Part shown: in pieces, positions 1 to 7,408 of the stretch
How the letters are laid out: the number at the start of each line of letters is the position of its first letter
How positions within the stretch are numbered: the stretch's first letter is position 1
Assembly (NCBI GenBank): GCA_934678915.1
Contig: CAKUSF010000026.1
Location: 1 to 21,035 of the forward strand
Source: an uncultured Bacteroidales bacterium
GTDB lineage: Bacteria; Bacteroidota; Bacteroidia; Bacteroidales; UBA932
Direction of reading: 5' to 3'
Length of the DNA stretch: 21,035 nt
Translations under genes and position numbers: made by a program
Notes under the pieces: generated by a model
Database searches by the model: none
Told to the model about the DNA's origin: nothing
What the model saw: only the letters and a program-made list of their open reading frames with translations

Positions 1-663
1 GAGGATCTCCTCAAGGGTACCGGAGAGGACGTTCCTATGCACCAGCAGATCAAGACCTACTTCATCCAGGGAGGTCCGGGCTTCATGTCCATGATTCTCC
101 TCTGCCTCATCATCGGTCTTGCTCTCGCTATCGAGAGAATCCTTTACCTCTCGTTCTCAAAGACAAACACCAAGAAGCTCCTCAAGAACGTTGAGGCCGC
201 TCTCGCTCAGGGTGGTATTGAGAAGGCTAAGGCAGTTTGCCGTGACACCAAGGGTCCTGTTGCCAGCATCTTCTACGATGGTCTTAACCACTACGATGAA
301 GGTATTGATGTAGTTGAGAAGAGAATCACCTCAGCTGGTGGAGTTCAGATGAGCCTTATGGAGAACAACCTTTCTTGGATCGCCCTGTTCATCGCCCTTG
401 CTCCTTCTCTCGGATTCTTGGGAACAGTTATCGGTATGGTACAGGCCTTCGATGCCATTGAGGCCGCTGGTGACATTTCACCTAACATCGTTGCCGGAGG
501 TATGAAGGTAGCCCTTATCACCACCGTCGGTGGTCTTATCGTCGCCATGATTCTCCAGGTGTTCTACAACTATATTCTTTCCAGAATCGACGCTCTCTCT
601 ATTGACATGGAGAATGCTTCCATCGATCTCGTTGACGTTCTTGCTAAGAACCAGAAGAAATAA
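1..663 (+). CDS. exbB: ExbB/TolQ-family proton channel (5' partial)
   Basis: Inner-membrane proton-channel subunit that, with ExbD, energises TonB-dependent outer-membrane uptake. The first ATG is at 37, but the frame is open back to base 1 (reading EDLLKGTGEDVP before that Met), and Bacteroidetes ExbB proteins usually carry an extra N-terminal region, so the gene probably starts upstream of the window. Counting from Met37, an N-terminal membrane helix (about residues 17-33) is followed by a cytoplasmic stretch containing GPVASIFYDGL. Two helices typical of MotA/TolQ/ExbB follow: WIALFIALAPSLGFLGTVIG (about 111-130) and VALITTVGGLIVAMILQVF (about 158-176). First gene of an operon with a small membrane protein and two exbD genes. 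Family assignment is secure; the substrates served are unknown. Confidence 0.93.
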   Translation, partial: EDLLKGTGEDVPMHQQIKTYFIQGGPGFMSMILLCLIIGLALAIERILYLSFSKTNTKKLLKNVEAALAQGGIEKAKAVCRDTKGPVASIFYDGLNHYDEGIDVVEKRITSAGGVQMSLMENNLSWIALFIALAPSLGFLGTVIGMVQAFDAIEAAGDISPNIVAGGMKVALITTVGGLIVAMILQVFYNYILSRIDALSIDMENASIDLVDVLAKNQKK

Positions 664-695
664 TTTGTAGCAACAATTTTTAGAATCTGATTATA

Positions 696-1106
696 ATGAA
701 TAAGGTATTCAAAATAACCGGATGGGTATTGGGTCTTCTAGGAATAGTCTTTGGCATCTTGGCTTTCGTGAACGGAGGTTCTGCCATTGACCTTCTCCTC
801 AGATACACCTACGTGCTGTTCATTGCAGCCGTTGTTATCTGGATCGGACTGTCAATATTCATTTCCGGCAGAAACAACCCTAAGAACCTGCTGAAGGCCG
901 CTGGTGTAGTGGTCGGAATCGCGGTTTTGGTTGTTCTGGCCTATGTGCTCTCATCGGGCGCACCGGCACTTAATGTCAAGACACAGCCAAGCATGCAGTG
1001 GCTGAAACTGACTGACACAATGCTTCTTCTGACTTATGTACTCGGAGGTGCAGCTATCGTTGCCATCATCGTGGGTGCAGTCAGAGACGCGATCAACAAC
1101 AAATAA
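696..1106 (+). CDS. Small four-helix membrane protein in the exbB-exbD operon
   Basis: Product of 136 residues with no domain I recognise. It is almost entirely hydrophobic, with four predicted membrane helices at about residues 7-25, 35-56, 68-86 and 109-131. Short charged loops lie between them (RNNPKNLLK between helices 2 and 3) and the tail is basic and polar. It sits 32 bp after exbB and 9 bp before the first exbD, in the same orientation and with no promoter or terminator between. It therefore very likely belongs to the TonB-system operon and may be an accessory membrane component of the motor; that role is inference from position only. It could equally be an unrelated membrane protein carried in the operon. 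Confidence 0.75.
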   Translation: MNKVFKITGWVLGLLGIVFGILAFVNGGSAIDLLLRYTYVLFIAAVVIWIGLSIFISGRNNPKNLLKAAGVVVGIAVLVVLAYVLSSGAPALNVKTQPSMQWLKLTDTMLLLTYVLGGAAIVAIIVGAVRDAINNK

Positions 1107-1115
1107 CATCTAGCT

Positions 1116-1691
1116 ATGGCAAGAAAAACACCGGGACTGAACACACAATCGACAGCCGATATCGCGTTCCTTCTGCTCTGCTACTTCCTGATGACGTCCA
1201 CCATGGACCAGCAGTCAGGTCTGCAGCGCCGTCTCCCTCCTATGCCTGACCAGAATCAGAAAACGGAAGACACGAAGGTCAACAAGCGTAACATCATCAT
1301 CGTGAAGATCAACTCTTCCGACAGACTGTTTGCCGGTGACCAGCTTATGGATGTTAGCCAGCTTAAAGACAAAATCAAGGAGTTCATCACCAACCCAAGC
1401 AACGACCCTAATCTTCCTGAAAGGGAGATGAAGAACATTGAGGGCTACGGTGAATATCCTGTTTCCAAAGGAGTCATCTCTCTCCAGAATGACCGTGGAA
1501 CCAGCTATAGGGCCTACATCGCAGTTCAGAACGAACTCGTGAAGGCAATCAACGAAGTCCGTGATGACTTCTGCAAACAGAACTACGGGAAGGCCTACGC
1601 CTTCTTGACAGAGGATCAGCAGAAGATTGTCAGGGAAGCAATTCCACAGAACATTTCTGAGGCAGAGCCTAAAGACGTCACCAAAAAATAA
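1116..1691 (+). CDS. exbD: ExbD/TolR-family transducer, first copy
   Basis: Biopolymer-transport protein of 191 residues, partner of ExbB in the proton-driven motor. The N-terminal helix begins right after STADIAFLLLCYFLMTST (about residues 12-29). Its buried Asp (D16 in TADIAF) is the conserved proton-binding residue of the ExbD/TolR family. The rest is a periplasmic domain with the basic, proline-rich juxtamembrane segment RRLPPMPD. It is longer than the second copy (155 residues), the extra length lying in the central periplasmic part. Tandem exbD pairs with divergent periplasmic domains are common in Bacteroidetes and suggest a heteromeric ExbD. It is followed by a stop codon and, 16 bp later, the second exbD. 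Confidence 0.92.
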   Translation: MARKTPGLNTQSTADIAFLLLCYFLMTSTMDQQSGLQRRLPPMPDQNQKTEDTKVNKRNIIIVKINSSDRLFAGDQLMDVSQLKDKIKEFITNPSNDPNLPEREMKNIEGYGEYPVSKGVISLQNDRGTSYRAYIAVQNELVKAINEVRDDFCKQNYGKAYAFLTEDQQKIVREAIPQNISEAEPKDVTKK

Positions 1692-1693
1692 AG

Positions 1694-1699
1694 AGGAGG
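1694..1699 (+). promoter_or_regulatory. Canonical Shine-Dalgarno site for the second exbD
   Basis: AGGAGG lies 8 bases before the ATG at 1708, in a 16-base gap between the two exbD genes. Bacteroidetes rarely rely on Shine-Dalgarno pairing, and most genes in this window have none, so a perfect site stands out. It fixes the start of the second exbD and may raise its translation relative to the first. Confidence 0.7.
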
Positions 1700-1707
1700 A
1701 CTAAACA

Positions 1708-2175
1708 ATGCCTAATTTTAAAAGAAGCGGTAAAAAAGAAATGCCGGAGTTGGGAACCAGCTCAGACATCGTGTTCATGTTCCTGTTCTTCTTCATGGTG
1801 ACATCACAGCTCCGTTCTACGGAGGTGAAAGTCAGAGTCAGACTTCCAGAGGCAACAGAGGTTGCTAAACTTGAAAGAAAGGATTTGGCTTCATACATCT
1901 ACATCGGTTCCCCTACCGCTCAGTATCAGAGCCAGTACGGTACCGAGGCTCGTATCCAGCTTAATGACTCTTTCAAGACAACCAATGACATCCGTGATTT
2001 CATCGCTGCCGAACGCGATGCAATGAGCGAGGCTGACCGCCAGTTGATGCAGGTCTCAATCAAGGCAGACGAAGAAGCAAGAATGGGTATCGTGACGGAC
2101 GTAAAGCAGGAGCTTAGGCGCTGCTCCGCCCTCAAGATCATGTACGCTGCCAGAAAGACAGAAGACAAGAAATAA
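1708..2175 (+). CDS. exbD: ExbD/TolR-family transducer, second copy
   Basis: ExbD-like protein of 155 residues. A short basic cytoplasmic N-terminus (FKRSGKKEMPEL) precedes one membrane helix, SSDIVFMFLFFFMVTS, whose Asp (D20) is the conserved proton-relay residue. A periplasmic domain follows, beginning VKVRVRLPEA and ending with basic residues (AARKTEDKK). The start is supported by a perfect AGGAGG at 1694-1699. It is the last gene of the operon, since a strong hairpin terminator starts 17 bp after its stop. With the upstream exbD it probably forms a mixed ExbD assembly around the ExbB pentamer; this is inference from family knowledge. Confidence 0.93.
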   Translation: MPNFKRSGKKEMPELGTSSDIVFMFLFFFMVTSQLRSTEVKVRVRLPEATEVAKLERKDLASYIYIGSPTAQYQSQYGTEARIQLNDSFKTTNDIRDFIAAERDAMSEADRQLMQVSIKADEEARMGIVTDVKQELRRCSALKIMYAARKTEDKK

Positions 2176-2192
2176 CATTCTTGAAATAATTG

Positions 2193-2229
2193 AAAGAGAG
2201 GGACAGGCAAATAGCTTGTCCCTCTCTTT
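2193..2229 (+). terminator. Rho-independent terminator of the exbB-exbD operon
   Basis: Inverted repeat with a perfect 13-bp stem: AAAGAGAGGGACA at 2193-2205 pairs with TGTCCCTCTCTTT at 2217-2229. Inner pairs 2206-2208 with 2214-2216 (one G-U) extend the stem to 16 bp, leaving a five-base loop AAATA. The 3' arm ends in TTT, but no longer T-run follows. Because the arms start with AAA and end with TTT it may act in both directions, although only the plus-strand operon lies next to it. Confidence 0.85.
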
Positions 2230-2260
2230 ATGTTCTAAGTCAATGAGTCATTTCTTGCGG

Positions 2261-2287
2261 AATCACTGAGCCTGCTGAATCGACAGG
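2261..2287 (+). repeat. Degenerate REP-like palindromic core
   Basis: The stretch CACTGAGCCTGCTGAATC followed by GACAGG resembles the antisense arm found inside ispH (TTGAGCCTGCCGAACC at 13675-13690), with 13 of 16 matching positions over the best part. It contains a short inverted repeat, CCTG (2271-2274) and CAGG (2283-2286). It lies in the gap between the exbD terminator and the asnS promoter. The copy is degraded, so the call is tentative. Confidence 0.35.
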
Positions 2288-2312
2288 AAAGACGGAATAT
2301 TCAAAAAAGGTC

Positions 2313-2343
2313 TTTGACCACCGTAAATTTTATACTATCTTTG
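2313..2343 (+). promoter_or_regulatory. Bacteroidetes-type promoter of asnS
   Basis: The -33 element TTTG at 2313-2316 and the -7 element TATCTTTG at 2336-2343 (consensus TAnnTTTG) are separated by 19 bp, which fits the main sigma factor of Bacteroidetes. Transcription should begin a few bases after 2343. This excludes the GTG at 2343 as the asnS start and gives a leader of only about 10-25 bases. Confidence 0.85.
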
Positions 2344-2369
2344 TGAGATTGAATCAAATGTCATTAAAT

Positions 2370-3767
2370 ATGGTAACGAGGAGTAAAGTGAAAGCCCTCC
2401 TGAAAGCGGCTCCGGGACAGGAAGTCCTTGCCAAAGGTTGGGTACGCACCAAAAGAGGAAACAAACAGATCAAGTTTATCGCCCTCAACGATGGCTCAAC
2501 AGTGAATAACATTCAAGTTGTGGTCGATATGGCAAGTTTCGATGAGGCTCTCATCGCCAGAATCACCACGGGCGCTAGCATCAGTGTGACAGGTAATCTG
2601 ATAGAGTCGGTAGGAAGCGGACAAGCCGTTGAAATCCAAGCTAAAGAGATCGAAGTTCTAGGTGAATGTGATCCTGTGAGGTACCCTCTCCAAAAGAAAA
2701 ACACTTCTCTTGAATATCTTCGCACAGTAGCCCACCTACGTCCGAGGACAAACACTTTTGGAGCTGTTCTAAGGATTCGTCACGCAATGGCGTTTGCTAT
2801 TCATAAGTTCTTCAACGACAAAGGATTCGTCTACCTCAACACACCTCTCATCACCGAGTCGGACGCAGAAGGTGCTGGAGACATGTTCCAGGTGACGACG
2901 CTCAACCTTGAGAACGTTCCCAAGAAAGAGAACGGTAAAGTTGATTTCAGCAAAGATTTCTTCGGGAAGAAAACCAGCCTAACAGTGAGCGGGCAGCTAG
3001 AAGGAGAACTTGGTGCAACAGCCGTTGGAGAGATCTACACCTTCGGGCCAACTTTCAGAGCCGAGAACTCAAACACTCCAAGGCACCTTGCTGAGTTTTG
3101 GATGATAGAGCCGGAGATGGCCTTCTACGACATCAATGACAACATGGCCTTAGCCGAGGAGTTTGTCAAATTCCTTGTACAGTACGCACTCGACAACTGT
3201 GAAGACGATCTTAAATTCCTCAACGACAAGTACGATGACGGTCTAATCGAAAGGCTAAAGAGCGTGCTCGGAATTGCCTTCCAGAAAGTAACCTACACAG
3301 AAGCTGTGGAGATTCTCGAAGAGGCAGTAAAGAACGGCCAGCAGTTCGAATACCCAGTTCATTGGGGGACAGACTTCCAGAGCGAGCACGAACGCTTCCT
3401 TGTCGAGAAGCACTTCGGCAAGCCGGTGATCCTCACGGATTTTCCTAAAGACATCAAGGCTTTCTACATGAAGCAGAACGAAGACGGAAGAACGGTTCGA
3501 GGAATGGATGTGCTCTTCCCAAAAATTGGAGAAATCATTGGAGGTTCAGAAAGAGAAGCATCTCTTGAAAAGCTGGAGCAGAGAATTGATGAGCTCAAGA
3601 TGAGCCGAAAGAATCTTGAATGGTACATCGACACACGTAGGTACGGAACAGTACCTCACAGCGGATTCGGCCTAGGCTTCGAGAGATTGCTACTCTTCGT
3701 CACAGGGATGGCCAACATCCGTGACGTAATTCCATTCCCTAGGACTCCAAAGAACGCAGAATTCTAA
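2370..3767 (+). CDS. asnS: Asparaginyl-tRNA synthetase
   Basis: Class IIb aminoacyl-tRNA synthetase that charges tRNA-Asn. An N-terminal OB-fold anticodon-binding domain ([15 protein letters not shown] and on) is followed by the class II catalytic core. Motif 2 is [18 protein letters not shown], with the Asn-specific loop; motif 3 is [19 protein letters not shown] near the C-terminus. The insert around [20 protein letters not shown] is typical of Bacteroidetes AsnRS. A frame from GTG at 2343 is longer, but that codon overlaps the promoter -7 box. ATG 2370 places the OB-fold at the usual distance from the N-terminus; ATG 2358 is the alternative. udk follows 11 bp later, so the two are probably co-transcribed. 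Confidence 0.95.
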   Translation: MVTRSKVKALLKAAPGQEVLAKGWVRTKRGNKQIKFIALNDGSTVNNIQVVVDMASFDEALIARITTGASISVTGNLIESVGSGQAVEIQAKEIEVLGECDPVRYPLQKKNTSLEYLRTVAHLRPRTNTFGAVLRIRHAMAFAIHKFFNDKGFVYLNTPLITESDAEGAGDMFQVTTLNLENVPKKENGKVDFSKDFFGKKTSLTVSGQLEGELGATAVGEIYTFGPTFRAENSNTPRHLAEFWMIEPEMAFYDINDNMALAEEFVKFLVQYALDNCEDDLKFLNDKYDDGLIERLKSVLGIAFQKVTYTEAVEILEEAVKNGQQFEYPVHWGTDFQSEHERFLVEKHFGKPVILTDFPKDIKAFYMKQNEDGRTVRGMDVLFPKIGEIIGGSEREASLEKLEQRIDELKMSRKNLEWYIDTRRYGTVPHSGFGLGFERLLLFVTGMANIRDVIPFPRTPKNAEF

Positions 3768-3778
3768 AATCTACGAAT

Positions 3779-4411
3779 ATGCTAGTGATAGGAATAGCCG
3801 GTGGTTCAGGCTCCGGAAAAACGACGGTTGTCAATGCGATAACCGAGAAACTTAAGGAAAGGGTTGTTGTCATCCCACAAGATTCCTACTACAAGGATTC
3901 CAGCCATCTTCCATTGGAAGAAAGACAGCAAATCAACTTCGACCACCCAGATGCCATCGACTTCAAGCTTCTCTGCGAACAGCTCAGGGAATTGAAAGAA
4001 GGCAAGGCAATTGAGCAGCCGGTATATTCTTACATCACTTGCTCCAGATCAAAGACAGAGACAGTCACAGTGGAGCCTGCTGAGGTCATCATCATTGAGG
4101 GAATCCTTGTGTTCACTTGCAAAGAGTTACGGGACCAGATGGACATCAAGATATTCGTTGACGCTGATGACGATGACCGTTTGATGAGGGTCATGGCTAG
4201 GGACATTCTGGAAAGGGGAAAGACAGTCGAGACCGTCATAGAACGGTACACCAAGACTGTCAAGCCGATGTACCTTCAGTTCATCGAGCCAAGCAAACGG
4301 TACGCAGACATCATCATCCCTCAGGGGGGACACAACAAGGTCGCGATTGACATAATTTCAGCCACGATTGAGAAGTCACTACGGGAAAAAGAGAGACAAA
4401 GCGCTGAATAG
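3779..4411 (+). CDS. udk: Uridine kinase
   Basis: Uridine/cytidine kinase of 210 residues, phosphorylating the nucleosides to UMP and CMP in pyrimidine salvage. The P-loop GIAGGSGSGKTT lies at residues 5-16. It is followed by QDSYYKDSS (nucleoside-site Asp and Tyr), NFDHPDAIDF, the strand IIIEGILVF and the lid region FVDADDDDRLMRVMARDILERGK. Length and motif order match bacterial Udk. It lies 11 bp after asnS and 48 bp before the tonB-type gene, in the same direction and with no terminator visible, so it likely shares the asnS transcript. Together with cmk and the dCMP deaminase further along, it is one of three pyrimidine-nucleotide genes in the window. Confidence 0.94.
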   Translation: MLVIGIAGGSGSGKTTVVNAITEKLKERVVVIPQDSYYKDSSHLPLEERQQINFDHPDAIDFKLLCEQLRELKEGKAIEQPVYSYITCSRSKTETVTVEPAEVIIIEGILVFTCKELRDQMDIKIFVDADDDDRLMRVMARDILERGKTVETVIERYTKTVKPMYLQFIEPSKRYADIIIPQGGHNKVAIDIISATIEKSLREKERQSAE

Positions 4412-4459
4412 GCGTAAGTGGGTGAACCACAATAAGGGGTCCGAATATTCATCAATGCT

Positions 4460-5167
4460 ATGAGAAGCGACGAAAAAGCAGGGCTTTACATCACGATCAT
4501 ATTCCATCTGGTGGTCGTGATTGTGTTGCTTGTCTGCCAAATCTCGTCAGCTCTCAAAAGGGGAGACACTTTCGTTATTGATTTTTCCAAACAGGAAAAA
4601 GTTGAAAAAGAACAAGCAGAGAGAACGCTCAAGGAAGAAGTTAGCGAACGATTGGATAGGATGCTAGCCGAAGCCGGTGGGGTTCCTGTGAGAAATGTCG
4701 CTGTTGATCGTGGTGGAGCCACTCTTAAAGACGACAGGAACACGAATGCGGAAGAACTCTATAAAGAAGCGGAAAAACTCGCTCAGGACTTAAAGAACGG
4801 GCCACAATTTGACGAGCCGGACGAGGACTACGTCAATGTGAACAAACCCCAGAAGAAAAAAGAAGAGCAACAGAAGAGCACCTACAAGGGGCCATCCGTT
4901 GTCTCCTATGAACTGAATGGCAGAAAAGCAAGCAAACTCTCGATTCCTGCTTACAGATGTCTCGGAGCGGGACATGTCACAGTGATCATCACTGTAGATC
5001 CTTCTGGAAAAGTACTCAACGCTAAAGTCCAGGACGAAGTGTCTTCCGATGACAAGTGCCTGAGAGACTTCGCAATCAGGGCCGCTCGGCTCTCTAGATT
5101 CTCTGCATCCGGAACAGCTCCTGCAAGACAGATAGGAAACATCGTTTATTTGTTTGTCGCACAATAA
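4460..5167 (+). CDS. tonB: TonB-family energy transducer
   Basis: Product of 235 residues with TonB architecture. There is a short cytoplasmic N-terminus, one membrane anchor (about residues 9-30, YITIIFHLVVVIVLLVCQ), and a long charged, Lys/Glu-rich periplasmic spacer (about 35-140, including KPQKKKEEQQK). The C-terminal domain begins near RCLGAGHVTVIITVDPSGKV and ends GNIVYLFVAQ, matching the TonB C-terminal fold that binds the TonB box of outer-membrane transporters. It lacks the long Pro-rich linker of enterobacterial TonB. It sits downstream of asnS-udk rather than next to exbB-exbD, but is the natural partner of that operon, which ends 2.3 kb upstream. Whether it is the sole TonB of the genome cannot be judged here. 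Confidence 0.85.
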   Translation: MRSDEKAGLYITIIFHLVVVIVLLVCQISSALKRGDTFVIDFSKQEKVEKEQAERTLKEEVSERLDRMLAEAGGVPVRNVAVDRGGATLKDDRNTNAEELYKEAEKLAQDLKNGPQFDEPDEDYVNVNKPQKKKEEQQKSTYKGPSVVSYELNGRKASKLSIPAYRCLGAGHVTVIITVDPSGKVLNAKVQDEVSSDDKCLRDFAIRAARLSRFSASGTAPARQIGNIVYLFVAQ

Positions 5168-5182
5168 TATTTGCTATCTTTG
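5149..5182 (+). promoter_or_regulatory. Promoter of the 722-residue membrane-anchored protein
   Basis: TATCTTTG at 5175-5182 is a perfect TAnnTTTG -7 box. TTTG occurs twice upstream, at 5149-5152 and 5153-5156 (spacers 22 and 18 bp). The promoter overlaps the end of the tonB-type gene and the TTG at 5171, so the downstream start must be the ATG at 5195, leaving a leader of only about 5-10 bases. Confidence 0.7.
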
Positions 5183-5194
5183 CGGATAAGGCTT

Positions 5195-7363
5195 ATGAAC
5201 AAAAAGACTGTCACCATACTCATCATCGTTGCAGCGATTCTTATCGGAGGAATTGCTGTGGCCGTGGCTAGTTTATATTCATCGCACGAAAAAGATGTGG
5301 AAACGGTCAATGATGCCTCGCATTATTTGAGCAAGCATAAATTGATAGAGGCAGTGCCTTCCGATGCAGCCATCGTCATGTGCTTCAAGGACTTTGGCCG
5401 GGCTTGTGACATTCTTGGAGACTCTCTTACGGTCTTCGGTGAGCTAGCTTCAAACAAATTTGACAAGATCACTTCAATAGAAGCCGGTGGGCTGAAAAAG
5501 TCTCCTACAATCATGTCTGTCCACTACAGCAAAGACATGCCCCCGCTTTTAGTCATCGAAGCAAGAAAGGCAATTGCGGACAGCAGTGCTGATCTAAGAA
5601 GGCTTCTCACTACAGCGGATTCTTCCGGACTTTACACAAGAATCAATGGAGACCTAGTACTAATCTCATCCTCCGAGACTGTCCTTAAATCCTCGATAAG
5701 GCATCAGGACGAAGGACATAGCATTCTTGAGGCACAAGGCTTTATAGAAATCGCATCGAAGGACGTGGCCGCCAATGACGATGTCATCTTCTTCTCCAAT
5801 GCCTACTCCGGGAACATCATGGAGGCGTTCCTGTCCAAAAAGCATCGTAAGGCTGGTGGATTCATCCGCGATCTGGCAAAGTGGACAGCTTTCAGCGTCT
5901 CCGACAAAAGCGATTGCCAAGTCATGATGAAGGGCTCCATGCTTTACAGCAACGAACCTTCATACTACCTCAACATCCTATCTCACAGCGGTTTATCCAA
6001 AGTAGCAATCGCAGAAGCCGTACCAGGTAATGCCACTTTCATCTTGGACATTCCTATTGGGAACATCAACTCCTACATCAAAGCCTACAGGAATTACCTT
6101 GATTCGAGAAGCCGTCTCGACAAGTACGAGTCCTCTCTGCGCGAACAGAAAAAGGAAAGAGGACAGAACGCGGAAGAATGGGCCCAGTCACTGGGCATCA
6201 AGGAAATCGCACTGGTCAATCTTCAAATGGATAGTAAAAACCGACAGGTTATCATGCTTAGACCGGGGAACAAACAGAGTTCAGAAAGTGTCAGCGCGAT
6301 GGCATGTCAGGGGTTTGCACGCAGCATATTCGGAGACATATTCATTGCTGATGATGAGAGCACTTGCTCTTTGGTCGGTGGATGGATTATTGTAGGAGCA
6401 GCGGATTGCTTGGCAAAATATTCAGACACATCCTTCCTGAAAGAAACTCTTGCTGAACGCATGAAATCAGAAGGGCTCGACAGGCTCCCTGAGAAGAACT
6501 GCCGCGCGTGGATGTACCATTCGCTAAGTGAAGATCCTAACCTGCTAAACGCCAATTTCAGTCCGGTAATGGCAATGGGAATTAGAAATATCCTGAAAGG
6601 CGCGACCTATGTTCCTGCAACATTGAGCATTCTTGATGAAGGGGGAGAACTTTCTTTTAAACTTTGTGTTGACCGAGTTCTAGTCAGCAAGGGCACGGTA
6701 GCACTATCCTCTGCAAGAGACACAACGATTGTAATCCCAGAAGGCCCATTTAAAGTCAGGAATTGCGCTACCGGGAAGATCAACACACTCTACCAGAACA
6801 GTCATCTTTCTATCTGCCTTCAGGACGAGAACGGCAAGGATGTCTGGGGGGTTCCTTTCAAGTCAAAAATCCGCGGTTATGTGCAGGAGGTTGACTACTA
6901 CAACAACGGAAAGATCCAGTACCTATTTGCAGCAGGCTCAAAGATGTACTTGATAGACCGGCTTGGACGTTTCGTGTCCGGGTTCCCGGCTGAGACTGGC
7001 AAGGGAATTGCGGCAGGCCCCACCGTGTATGATTTCACGGGAGCAAAGGGCTACACTGCGATGTTACTTCACAACGACAACACTGTAGGCTACTATGACC
7101 TGCACGGGAAGCAGGTCCCTTCATGGAAAGGGATAAGGGCCGATGAGACTATAAAAAGCCTTCCGGAACTTCTGGAAGGTAATGGTAAAAGATACTGGGT
7201 GGTCAGAACTTCATTCCAGACCATGGTCTTCCCTTTTGACGGTGGAGACCCTCTCGTCAAAGGTGAAGGCAACAAGATGATCCGTCCAGACAGTAAGGTT
7301 GAACTAACGGACAAGGGGTTCAGAGCGGTTTGTTACGATGGGAAGGAAAGAACCTTCAAGTAA
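5195..7363 (+). CDS. Membrane-anchored exported protein, DUF3352-like, unknown function
   Basis: About 722 residues. From ATG 5195 the protein begins MNKK and has one hydrophobic segment (about residues 4-25, ending AVAVASLY), a signal anchor; the rest is probably periplasmic. The long body, with DAAIVMCFKDF near the start, resembles the DUF3352-type proteins of Bacteroidetes, but I make this match by eye only. The last 200 residues alternate aromatic and glycine-rich strands (IQYLFAAGSKMYLIDRLGRF, then YDFTGAKGYTAMLLHND) and look like blades of a beta-propeller. I see no catalytic motif. TTG 5171 gives a longer frame but lies in the promoter. The acyl-CoA ligase gene starts 45 bp downstream. 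Confidence 0.8.
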   Translation: MNKKTVTILIIVAAILIGGIAVAVASLYSSHEKDVETVNDASHYLSKHKLIEAVPSDAAIVMCFKDFGRACDILGDSLTVFGELASNKFDKITSIEAGGLKKSPTIMSVHYSKDMPPLLVIEARKAIADSSADLRRLLTTADSSGLYTRINGDLVLISSSETVLKSSIRHQDEGHSILEAQGFIEIASKDVAANDDVIFFSNAYSGNIMEAFLSKKHRKAGGFIRDLAKWTAFSVSDKSDCQVMMKGSMLYSNEPSYYLNILSHSGLSKVAIAEAVPGNATFILDIPIGNINSYIKAYRNYLDSRSRLDKYESSLREQKKERGQNAEEWAQSLGIKEIALVNLQMDSKNRQVIMLRPGNKQSSESVSAMACQGFARSIFGDIFIADDESTCSLVGGWIIVGAADCLAKYSDTSFLKETLAERMKSEGLDRLPEKNCRAWMYHSLSEDPNLLNANFSPVMAMGIRNILKGATYVPATLSILDEGGELSFKLCVDRVLVSKGTVALSSARDTTIVIPEGPFKVRNCATGKINTLYQNSHLSICLQDENGKDVWGVPFKSKIRGYVQEVDYYNNGKIQYLFAAGSKMYLIDRLGRFVSGFPAETGKGIAAGPTVYDFTGAKGYTAMLLHNDNTVGYYDLHGKQVPSWKGIRADETIKSLPELLEGNGKRYWVVRTSFQTMVFPFDGGDPLVKGEGNKMIRPDSKVELTDKGFRAVCYDGKERTFK

Positions 7364-7408
7364 GCGTAAAAGAATTACTTGGCCCGGCAAATTAAAGGAA
7401 CGAACATT

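Noticed and set aside
2343..2369. GTG start giving a longer asnS product
   Set aside because: The GTG contains the last base of the promoter -7 box, so it would not be on the transcript, and the extra residues are not part of the family.
4425..4437. Short inverted repeat GTGG/CCAC between udk and tonB as a terminator
   Set aside because: The stem is only four base pairs with no T-run; the genes more likely share a transcript.
5171..5194. TTG start giving eight more residues on the membrane-anchored protein
   Set aside because: The codons lie inside the -7 promoter element; ATG 5195 gives a normal signal-anchor N-terminus.
7379..7408. TTG start for the acyl-CoA ligase
   Set aside because: ATG 7409 has a purine-rich site upstream and gives the normal family N-terminus.
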